From IMG/VR virus record IMGVR_UViG_3300021478_000290, positions 1 to 22,513 of that record: a stretch of 22,513 nucleotides of DNA; one strand, given 5' to 3'. The translations under genes were made by a program, and so were the position numbers. Below the pieces are notes generated by a model. The model was not told the DNA's origin, did not search any database, and worked only from the letters and a program-made list of their open reading frames with translations. How positions within the stretch are numbered: the first letter of the stretch is position 1; each line of letters opens with the position of its first letter. Positions 5,189 to 12,245 of the stretch are shown one piece after another. Source of the stretch: a virus.

Positions 5189-7438
5189 TTAGGCGTGGAG
5201 GATCCAGTCCTCGCCAAGCTCGGAGATGCCAAGCTCGACGGGATCATACGTGGGCGGGGACGTTGGAACAACGATCCCGATGAGGTGCGTGTGCGCGGGC
5301 TTCATGTAGTTCGCGATGAACTCGATCTGCTCCTCTTGCGCCGCGGTGAGCGCGATCGAGCTGATGATCGTGAAGGCGTAGAGCGCATAGCTGCCGCCCG
5401 GTCCGAGGACGGCGCTCCCCGTGAAGATGCTCGCGTCGTCGGTGACCTGCCACGAGATGAAGCCGTTGTTCGTGTCGCTCGCGTAGCCGCCCGCGAGGAA
5501 GAAGGTCAGCGAGGTCGGCCCCGTCACGGTCGCGATCGCGACGGTCGTGTCGAAGTTCAGGTTCGCGGCGCCCTCGAACTTGATCGTCGTCTCCGTGAAG
5601 CTCGGGTCGATGCCGGTGAGCCCGGTCACGCTGTATTGAGTCGTGAGACCGATCCGAGTGATCGACGCGTTGTTCCCCGCGGGGAACGAGATCGGGTCTT
5701 CGCCGAGGATCGACTCGCCGAGGATCCACTCGCCCGAGCTGTCGTAGGTGCCGATCGTGATCGTGAGCCCGAGGAAGAAGCGGACCGCATTGATGATGCC
5801 GATCGCGGTCCCCTTCTGTTTGTAGATCGCGACGAGGATCGCGATGAGCTGCCGCTTGCTCTCGGTCGAGAGCACGAAGGGGAATGGGTTGCCGAGGTCG
5901 GCGAGGATCGCCGAGAGGAACGCGTCGTCCGCGAGGTTGAAGTTGAAGATGTTCGTCCACGTGTCGACGTCGTGCAGCAAGAGCCCCGTCGGCTCTTGGA
6001 GACAGTTCAGGAACCGCAAGAGGTCTTGCGTCACGTCCTCTTGCCGGTTCATGAGCGGCATGAGGCGATAGAGGTTCAGCGCGCGGCCGACGGGGACGGG
6101 CGGAACGAACGACGTCGTCGCCGTCACGCTCGTCTCGAAGTTGCCGGCGAGATCGGCGACGCCGACCTCGGTGACGAGATAGGTGATCCCCGGAGTCAGC
6201 TCGTCGCTCGTGAAGATGTCGACGACGCTCGACGACTCGCTCGGGACGACCGCGACGCTGACGACGGTGATGTAGGGCGCGGGCGAGTAGATGAGCGGAC
6301 CGACGGGACCGCCTGTCACCACGGGCGTCAGGTTTTCGGGCTGAACCGCCTGCACGTAGTAGAGCGCCGGGTTCAGCGCATCGTGGGGGCCGACCGGATC
6401 GTCCGCGTCGACGACCTTGCTCCACGTAATGCGAAGCTGCCGCGTCGCGAGCGCTTGAATGCTCGACATCACGGGCGCGGTCGTGTCGGCGACTTGGAAG
6501 GTCCACGTGCGCGTGTTCGTGTGCGGCGAGAGGTTCGCGGCCGAGACCGAGACCGTCACGATCGAGTTGCTCGCGAACGAGATGTTCGGCGCGATCGTGA
6601 CGTGCGTGATCTCGGCGCTCGCGCCGATGCTTCCGTGGAAACCGGATTGAATGGCGCCGCCCACGATCGCGGGCGTGCCGTTGATCGTGACGGCGATCGA
6701 TCCGAGATTGATATGCGAGCCGAGCCCGAAGAGATCGAAGTCGATCGCGGTCGTGTCGAGCGGAGCGGGACCGGCGACGCCCTCGCCCTGTCCCGCCGTC
6801 GGCACCTCGTTCGAGATGAAGGGCGCGCCCGATCCTGCGATGGTCGAGAAGACGAGATCGTCGACGTAGAAGGCGGGGATCTCGACTTCGAGAACGGGAA
6901 GCCGCACCTCGGGCGGGGGCGTCGGCAGCGACGGACCCGTGAAGGTGAGTCGGAACGAAATCTTGTGCGAGCCCGTGATCCCGGTGAGATCGACGTACCA
7001 TTCCCACGACGTCGGCTCTAGGACGTCGTCGCTGTCGGCGTCGTCGTCGGGGAACTTCAGGGGCGCGAGCGTGCGCGAACCGATCGTGGTTCCGTCCATG
7101 AGGACCGAGGCGATCCACGCGTAGCCGGGCGGAAGCGGGATGACGGGGCCGCGCGTGACCGCTTGGAACGTGAACACGTTGCCCGCGGGGAAGGTGCCGG
7201 TCTGCGCGATATCGACGAAGTCGCCGGGCTGAACGAACCCGGTGTAGCCGGGCTCATCGTGCCCGAGGCAAAAGACGTAGCTCCCGTCCGCGGGAACGAT
7301 GCCCCTCGGAATGATCCGACTCGCATCGACGCCCGGGTCGTGCTCGAACACGTCGAGCCCCGTCGGCGGGGCGGGGCCGCTGCCGAGAAGCTCTAGGTGA
7401 CCGCCGAACGATCCGATGGGGCCGATGGGGCGCGGCAT
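5189..7438 (-). CDS. gpI-like baseplate/tail protein with Ig-like domains
   Basis: Residues ~450-565 match the phage tail protein I pattern: GRALNLYRLMPLMNRQEDVT, then the helix around 526-557 (STESKRQLIAILVAIYKQKG, IINAVRFFLGL), and YMKPAHTHLIGIVVP near 711-725. The short LGESILGED (573-581) and LGISELGED (737-744) motifs also fit this family. P2 gpI is about 175 aa; this protein is 749 aa. The extra N-terminal 450 residues contain a beta-rich first part, then two Ig-like segments: ~205-316, and ~318-445 starting DTTAPVMSSIQALATRQLRI. A ~100-residue beta-rich insert sits at ~590-690. The start is adjacent to the upstream TAA (TAAATG). It probably joins the baseplate to fibres, with Ig domains giving surface contacts. 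Confidence 0.75.
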   Translation of the reverse strand: MPRPIGPIGSFGGHLELLGSGPAPPTGLDVFEHDPGVDASRIIPRGIVPADGSYVFCLGHDEPGYTGFVQPGDFVDIAQTGTFPAGNVFTFQAVTRGPVIPLPPGYAWIASVLMDGTTIGSRTLAPLKFPDDDADSDDVLEPTSWEWYVDLTGITGSHKISFRLTFTGPSLPTPPPEVRLPVLEVEIPAFYVDDLVFSTIAGSGAPFISNEVPTAGQGEGVAGPAPLDTTAIDFDLFGLGSHINLGSIAVTINGTPAIVGGAIQSGFHGSIGASAEITHVTIAPNISFASNSIVTVSVSAANLSPHTNTRTWTFQVADTTAPVMSSIQALATRQLRITWSKVVDADDPVGPHDALNPALYYVQAVQPENLTPVVTGGPVGPLIYSPAPYITVVSVAVVPSESSSVVDIFTSDELTPGITYLVTEVGVADLAGNFETSVTATTSFVPPVPVGRALNLYRLMPLMNRQEDVTQDLLRFLNCLQEPTGLLLHDVDTWTNIFNFNLADDAFLSAILADLGNPFPFVLSTESKRQLIAILVAIYKQKGTAIGIINAVRFFLGLTITIGTYDSSGEWILGESILGEDPISFPAGNNASITRIGLTTQYSVTGLTGIDPSFTETTIKFEGAANLNFDTTVAIATVTGPTSLTFFLAGGYASDTNNGFISWQVTDDASIFTGSAVLGPGGSYALYAFTIISSIALTAAQEEQIEFIANYMKPAHTHLIGIVVPTSPPTYDPVELGISELGEDWILHA

Positions 7439-7672
7439 TTACTGAACCTGGACATACGAGATGCCGGTGAGCGCGTGACCGCTCGGGGGTGTCGTGTTCG
7501 GGTAGCGGTACGAAGTCCAAGTCTCGTAGACCGCGCCCGTCGGATACCAGCCGGTCATCTTGTACTGCGGGACGAGCGTGGGCGTCGCGAGGGCGACGTT
7601 CAGCGGTCCTTGGGACATCTGCGTCGTCGCCTTCGAGGGCGGGTCGTAAAGCACTCCGATCCAGCTCGCCAT
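7439..7672 (-). CDS. Hypothetical 77-aa structural-type protein
   Basis: A small Thr/Pro/Tyr-rich protein (WIGVLYDPPSKATTQ, then PQYKMTGWYPTGAVYETW) with no charged helix and no membrane segment. A beta fold is likely. A GGAGAGAGAAG Shine-Dalgarno precedes the ATG and the gap to the upstream paralogue is 12 bases. Its stop touches the start of the gpI-like gene. It sits between two fibre-type genes, so a small fibre or decoration part is the likely role. No family is recognised. Confidence 0.6.
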   Translation of the reverse strand: MASWIGVLYDPPSKATTQMSQGPLNVALATPTLVPQYKMTGWYPTGAVYETWTSYRYPNTTPPSGHALTGISYVQVQ

Positions 7673-7684
7673 AGCTTCTCTCTC

Positions 7685-8701
7685 CTACCCGCACTGGTAC
7701 GGCGTGTTCGACGGCCACGGGACCAGGATCCGAAAATCGTCGTTCGTCAAAATGTTGAGATGGTCTCCTTTGGCGTTCGGATCGATCTGCACGACGACGC
7801 CGCCCCCGGTGTTGCCTTGCATCAGCATGAAGAGAGACGAGTAACCCTTCGTCGACGGTCCGGGCTGCGCTGCCGAGCTAGGTTGCAGAGCGTAGAACGG
7901 AGTCACGACCGCCATCTTGTTCGAGTTGCCGTCGCTGCCCGCGATGCTGAAAGGGGGATAGCCGGAACTGAAATTCATCCCCGTCAGATCCATGCTCACG
8001 AAGTTGCTCGGCGCGAGCCCGCCCACGAACCCTTTCGGGTAGGAGTTCGACGTCATCAGGTTTGAGCCGAAGTTCCCCGGCTGGACGAAGATGACACACG
8101 GATCAGGATCGCCCGCTTGCGTCGTCCCTTGCTGCAAGACGTCGAGGACCCACACGAGACTGTTGCTCATGTTCTGACCGAAGACGGTCACTTGATAGAT
8201 GATGAACGAGTAGCCGAGCGGACCCTGATCGAACAGAATGTGTTGCTGGAATTGGTAGTCTGTCCACTGCGCCCATGTGTTGAATGTCGGCGCCGCGTCC
8301 GTCCCGCCGCCGTACACGATCACTTCATCGGTCGCGCTCGGCACTTGCGTTGCGCTCGGGCTCCCGCCAACGAAGCCCGTCGCCCCCGTCGGGTTCGGCG
8401 AATACTTCATTCGCATTTGGATCGACGAGTAGCTGCTACTGATCTGAAGAACGAACTCGCGCCGCTGCCCGTTGACGGGAGGAGACTGGACTCGAAACCA
8501 CGCGTCCGTGTTCCAAATGTTTCCCGCGACCGCGAAAGGAAAAGCGCACGTGAGCGCCGATCCATCCGTGCCGCTGTAGCCGAGCAGCCCATCGCCCGAG
8601 CCGAGGATCAACCATCCCGCCGCGGCGAACGCTTGGAAAATAGCGAAGATCGCCTGACCGTTCGTCATCCTTCTTTGATTGACGGCAGCGTAGAAGCTCA
8701 T
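7685..8701 (-). CDS. Tail fibre paralogue 3 (338 aa)
   Basis: This is the last of three tandem related genes. Shared marks are VNQR near residue 7, Gly-Trp at 29-30, AWFR (67-70) with REFVLQ (81-86), MKYSP (98-102), QVPSATDEV (119-127), LDVLQ followed by DPDPCVIF, GYSSLF near 290, and the ending ILVPWPSN. Most of the protein is predicted beta with many Gly/Ser/Asn and aromatics, as in virion surface proteins. TGA of the upstream paralogue overlaps a GAGG Shine-Dalgarno, so translation is coupled. The function is inferred from its place between baseplate and gpI-like genes. No catalytic motif is visible. Confidence 0.6.
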   Translation of the reverse strand: MSFYAAVNQRRMTNGQAIFAIFQAFAAAGWLILGSGDGLLGYSGTDGSALTCAFPFAVAGNIWNTDAWFRVQSPPVNGQRREFVLQISSSYSSIQMRMKYSPNPTGATGFVGGSPSATQVPSATDEVIVYGGGTDAAPTFNTWAQWTDYQFQQHILFDQGPLGYSFIIYQVTVFGQNMSNSLVWVLDVLQQGTTQAGDPDPCVIFVQPGNFGSNLMTSNSYPKGFVGGLAPSNFVSMDLTGMNFSSGYPPFSIAGSDGNSNKMAVVTPFYALQPSSAAQPGPSTKGYSSLFMLMQGNTGGGVVVQIDPNAKGDHLNILTNDDFRILVPWPSNTPYQCG

Positions 8702-8710
8702 GGTCGCACC

Positions 8711-9667
8711 TCAGTTCGCCGCGTCCACGCCCGCGGGCCAGGGCACGAGCAGACAGTTGTTCCATTCACCTTGCGCCATGTGATCCTTGGTTCCGGCCAC
8801 GGGAGGATTGCCTACGCTCGCAGTGTCGCCCGTATACATGAGCGTGTTCGACGTCGGAGTGAAGAGTGTACTGTAACCCTTGTACCCGTAGGTCGGGCTC
8901 CACCACATTCCGGGGAGGACGTCGAAGTAGCCGTTCCACTCGTTGTTCGCCATGATCTGACCGGCCGTCGTCCCGAAGTAGCTCGGCTTGTAAGGGCCGA
9001 GCTGAACCGGAAGAAAATTCGCCGACACGATCGACGTGAAGAAACAGTTCGCGTTCAGTCCGAGCCCGACGGTTTGAAAGTCGTGCGCGTTCGCTCCCGC
9101 GAAGTGGACGGTCGGATCGAGATCGCCCACGTCGGAATTGAGCACGTAGTCCATGCACCACGAACCGAACGCCGATCCCGACGTCGTCCCGAGGATCAAC
9201 GCTTGCGCCCAGAAAGCGTAATGAACCGACGCGTCGCCCATCCCCATGTGCAGGTTGTACGTTCCGTCCGACGTGAAGAGACCCGCGTAGGTTTGGGTCG
9301 CGCCCGTGATGTTTCCCCAAATCGCGACCTCGTCGGTCGCCGTGGGAACTTGGGTTGCAGTCGGCGCTCCACCCGTGAAGCGCGCGGCTGGGCTGTACTT
9401 GATCGCCCACTGCAAGTTCGTCGTCCCGCGCTGCACGATGAACTCGCGCACGCCACCCGGATCGCGAATGCGAAACCAAGCCATGTTATTCGCCAAGCCG
9501 TGCGCGCCCGTGCCGCCGCCCGTGATCTGATTGCCCGACGAGTTGTAGGTCGTCCCGTCGCTCGACGACTCGACGACCCACGCCGCGGCGATGAAGTTCG
9601 AGAGGATTAGATACATCGCAACGCCGCCCGTCGACGGCCGCTGATTGACGAGGAACGTGTAGCTCAT
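8711..9667 (-). CDS. Tail fibre paralogue 2 (318 aa)
   Basis: The middle member of the tandem trio. It carries VNQRPSTGG at 7-15, Trp30, NMAWFRIRDP (61-70) with REFIVQR (74-80), WAIKYSP (87-93), ATQVPTATDEV (104-114), MDYVLNSDVGDLDPTV, GYKGYSTLF near 270, and the ending LLVPWPAGV. It is about 20 residues shorter than paralogue 3, the difference lying in the loop at ~35-60. Codon use is like that of its neighbours. The gap to paralogue 1 has the TGA-overlapping GAGG site also seen before paralogue 3. Divergence between copies is high in the middle and low at the two ends, as expected when a shared scaffold carries different surface loops. Confidence 0.6.
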   Translation of the reverse strand: MSYTFLVNQRPSTGGVAMYLILSNFIAAAWVVESSSDGTTYNSSGNQITGGGTGAHGLANNMAWFRIRDPGGVREFIVQRGTTNLQWAIKYSPAARFTGGAPTATQVPTATDEVAIWGNITGATQTYAGLFTSDGTYNLHMGMGDASVHYAFWAQALILGTTSGSAFGSWCMDYVLNSDVGDLDPTVHFAGANAHDFQTVGLGLNANCFFTSIVSANFLPVQLGPYKPSYFGTTAGQIMANNEWNGYFDVLPGMWWSPTYGYKGYSTLFTPTSNTLMYTGDTASVGNPPVAGTKDHMAQGEWNNCLLVPWPAGVDAAN

Positions 9668-9677
9668 GGGCGCCGCC

Positions 9678-11132
9678 TCACAACGTGACCGCCACGCCCG
9701 AGGGCCATGGCAGAAGCGAGTTGTTGATCCAGATATGATCGTAGTGTGCGCCGCCGTCGAGACTGAAGAGATCGAGGTTCGTCTTCCCCGCTCCCGTGGT
9801 CAGGTCGGCGAGGATGAGTTGACTGTATCCTCGGACACCCGACGAGTGATTGTAGGGAGGAGCCGTGTTCTGATTCGAGACCCAAACCGGCGTGGCGATC
9901 GGGTTCTCTCCCGACCACGAGTTGACCGGCATCGACTGCCACCCCTGCGCGCAAATGTGAGCTTGGCCGAAGGTGATCGGCGCTGCGAAGTAAGTTTGAT
10001 AGAGCGCCCCCTTCACGCCGCCCGAGTGAATGAACGCGCCACTATTGTTCAAGTAGCTGACGGAGTAGCCGTTCCACGAGTTGCCGCTGTACTGTCCGAT
10101 GCAGACCGCGCAGTCCTGATCGGCCGCTCCCGCCCACGGCGTCAAGATGTCCATCCCGAAGCACGCGACGATGTTCGTCGTCGTGTTCGTCGTGAGCGTG
10201 AACTCCCACGAGTAATTTTCGGTCGCGTCGCCCGCGACCATGTGGAAGCGCATCCCGCCGTCGGCATTCCAGATCGCCGACGGCTGAAGCGTCACGCGAG
10301 TCTCGTCGCCGAGGCACCCGTAGGCGAAGAAGCCGGGGAACATGACCTCGTCGAGCGCGACGGGGACGTTCAACGCGGTACAGACGTTTGTGTAAGCGAG
10401 CCCGGTGCCGCCCGTGCCGCCGTACATCGTTGTCAGCGTGGCCGATGTCGACGCGACGGTCGCCGTCTGCACGTAGTAGACGACGGTAGGTTGCGCCGCG
10501 AAGATCAGACCCGCGCCCACGGGGAACGTCTGCGGGCTCGCGAACGTGACCGCGGCCGAGCCGTTGGTCACTGTCGCGTTGCCGTTGATCACATGGTAGG
10601 GCGAGCAAGTCGACAAGCCGGAAGCGCCCGTGTACGCGCTCGTCATCGTTCCGTGCGTCGTGTTCACGGCGCCCGCGCCGTTCAGTTGATAGGCGACCGT
10701 CGGTTGCGTCGCGAAGACGAGGAATTTGTTCGCGGGCAGATTGTAATAGGGGTACTGCGCGTTCCCGTCGGTGAGGAAGTAGACAGTCGTGGACCCGTTG
10801 ACCAAGGACACTTGGCCGATCATGGTCGTACTCGTGAAGCCCGCCGCGGCGGAATACTTCATGGCCCAATATTGGTAAGACGCGCTGCCCTGTCCATTCT
10901 GAACGACGATCTCGCGCTGCGCGCCCGTCGTAGGATCTGCGGGCGAGCGAAGACGAAACCACGACTGATAGTTCTTCAGGTTCGCGGCGACGGGCGCGCC
11001 CGCTACATGGACGTTCGTGGCGTCACTCCACTGCGGGAGCGTCCACCCGACCGAGAGCAGCGTCGTGATGACCTCGATCCAAATGTCGGCCCCCGTCGCC
11101 GGGGTCTTGTTGACGTCGTAGGTCCAAGCCAT
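9678..11132 (-). CDS. Tail fibre paralogue 1 with two inserted repeats (484 aa)
   Basis: The first and longest of the trio. The common frame is visible as VNKTPATGAD at 8-17, Trp30, SWFRLRSP (57-64) with REIVVQ (73-78), WAMKYSAAAGFT (89-100), NVPVALDEV (255-263), GMDILTPW, GYSQLIL, and the ending LLPWPSGV. Between GFT100 and NVP255 it has ~150 extra residues made of two ~75-residue repeats (about 105-181 and 182-253), each with VxNGSxxV, a FAxQPTVxY block, and a Thr-rich end with YxG and GL. Such VTNGSATV repeats are known in many phage tail proteins. The start at 11132 follows the upstream stop by 4 bases. Confidence 0.6.
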   Translation of the reverse strand: MAWTYDVNKTPATGADIWIEVITTLLSVGWTLPQWSDATNVHVAGAPVAANLKNYQSWFRLRSPADPTTGAQREIVVQNGQGSASYQYWAMKYSAAAGFTSTTMIGQVSLVNGSTTVYFLTDGNAQYPYYNLPANKFLVFATQPTVAYQLNGAGAVNTTHGTMTSAYTGASGLSTCSPYHVINGNATVTNGSAAVTFASPQTFPVGAGLIFAAQPTVVYYVQTATVASTSATLTTMYGGTGGTGLAYTNVCTALNVPVALDEVMFPGFFAYGCLGDETRVTLQPSAIWNADGGMRFHMVAGDATENYSWEFTLTTNTTTNIVACFGMDILTPWAGAADQDCAVCIGQYSGNSWNGYSVSYLNNSGAFIHSGGVKGALYQTYFAAPITFGQAHICAQGWQSMPVNSWSGENPIATPVWVSNQNTAPPYNHSSGVRGYSQLILADLTTGAGKTNLDLFSLDGGAHYDHIWINNSLLPWPSGVAVTL

Positions 11133-11136
11133 GACT

Positions 11137-11523
11137 TCACTGCACGAGGATAGCCGCGTGACTGCACGTCACGGACTGTCCGGCAAGGGTTGTCGTGAGC
11201 CAGATTCGCGCGAGAAGCATGATGTTCGATCCCAGCGTTTCGAGATTGCCGCCCGCGGCGTTCAGCTCGACTTCGAGATCCGTCCCCGTCGTGTTCGTCG
11301 TCTGAAGAAGAGACCCGGGCACCTCGGCGCCCGCACCGTTGCCGAGGACGTTGTTCACGTCGACGAGATCGATGTTCGCCTGATGCCCGGGGTCCGTTGT
11401 TTCGAGCACGACGCGAAAGAAGACCTTGAAACCGGGATTGTAGTCCGACGGTTTGAAGTAGACGTTCCCGATCCGAAGCGGGTTCGTCGGTCCGTTTTGC
11501 GTTGAAGCGAGTCCTACGCTCAT
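11137..11523 (-). CDS. Hypothetical 128-aa beta-rich virion protein
   Basis: No family recognised. The sequence has alternating hydrophobic stretches (KVFFRVVLETTD, TDLEVELNAAGGNLETLG, IMLLARIWLTTTLAG) typical of a small beta sandwich, no signal peptide, and a single Cys near the C-terminus. It overlaps the lectin-like gene by 4 bases (ATGA), and only 4 bases separate it from paralogue 1. It is therefore part of the fibre operon and may be a small fibre-attachment or decoration protein. The start at 11523 is chosen because upstream sequence in this frame becomes Arg-rich. Confidence 0.6.
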   Translation of the reverse strand: MSVGLASTQNGPTNPLRIGNVYFKPSDYNPGFKVFFRVVLETTDPGHQANIDLVDVNNVLGNGAGAEVPGSLLQTTNTTGTDLEVELNAAGGNLETLGSNIMLLARIWLTTTLAGQSVTCSHAAILVQ

Positions 11524-12236
11524 AGTTGCCTCGACACGACGAGCTGATCGAAGTAGCTGCGTCGCGTGACGTCCTTGGTCGCGAATCCGAAACCGCCGTA
11601 GCCGCTCGTGAACGGAGCCGAGCCAGAGTTGACGCCGAGCGCGTCGTCGACGAACTGCGCCGCGCCGGGCAGTGGCTCCCACGTCGGCGTGAGGACCGAT
11701 GCGCCGACGACGGTAAGGTCGTTGCGAAACATCTGAAGGATCACGTCGCCGTTCGTGTTCACGATCATGTCGAGCCGGATCTGAAGCCATGTGTTGTTCA
11801 AGAACGTCTCGTTGCCGACCGCGAGGACGCCCGACTGCGGAGGTTGCGCGCCCGGCGTGCCGGTGACGAGCGGTCCTTTGACGAGCGTGATCCAATGCGG
11901 GTCCGCGTCAGCGAGCCCGAGCATGTAGCCTTTCGTCCCCGGGCTCGACCCGAGGACGTTGTTCTGCGCGCCGCAGAAGATGAAGGGTGAGAAATTCGTA
12001 GGCCCGCCACTCACGCCGCGCTTGATCGCTGCGCTGATCGACATGCCCTTCGCCATGGGCGCGAAGTTCACTTGAGCCGCGAAGAGCCCGACCGCGCCGG
12101 CCGACGTCACGACCGAGTTCATCCCGAACACGAAGCTGCCGCCGCCCGGGGGAGGAGTCTCGCCCGAGGTGACGCCGCGAAGAACGCTCGCCGTGTCGAG
12201 ACCGTCCGAGAAAAATGTCCAATCTGCTTCGGCCAT
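11520..12236 (-). CDS. Lectin-like (concanavalin-type fold) virion protein (238 aa)
   Basis: Residues ~1-30 (WTFFSDGLDTASVLRGVTSG) followed by SFVFGMNSVVTSAGAVGLFA and the later NNTWLQIRLDMIVNTNGDVI and SYFDQLVVSRQL resemble the beta-strand pattern of laminin-G/concanavalin A-like domains found in phage appendages. The closing YFDQLVV strand is typical. The ATG is preceded by a GAGGGCGC site that overlaps the TGA of the 537-aa protein. Binding of a host glycan or of another fibre part is likely from fold and context. No direct sugar-binding residues can be assigned. Confidence 0.55.
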   Translation of the reverse strand: MAEADWTFFSDGLDTASVLRGVTSGETPPPGGGSFVFGMNSVVTSAGAVGLFAAQVNFAPMAKGMSISAAIKRGVSGGPTNFSPFIFCGAQNNVLGSSPGTKGYMLGLADADPHWITLVKGPLVTGTPGAQPPQSGVLAVGNETFLNNTWLQIRLDMIVNTNGDVILQMFRNDLTVVGASVLTPTWEPLPGAAQFVDDALGVNSGSAPFTSGYGGFGFATKDVTRRSYFDQLVVSRQL

Positions 12237-12245
12237 GGCGCGCCC

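Noticed and set aside
4268-7021. A 917-aa open frame on the plus strand, antisense to the fibre and gpI-like genes
   Set aside because: Its product is almost only Arg, Asp, Glu, Val and Gly without domains, exactly what a GC-rich minus-strand gene gives when read in the opposite frame. The minus-strand frames in the same place give recognisable proteins.
9666-11153. A 495-aa plus-strand frame over paralogue 1
   Set aside because: Same Arg/Val/Asp-rich shadow composition. The minus-strand product shares ordered motifs with its two paralogues, so that strand is the coding one.
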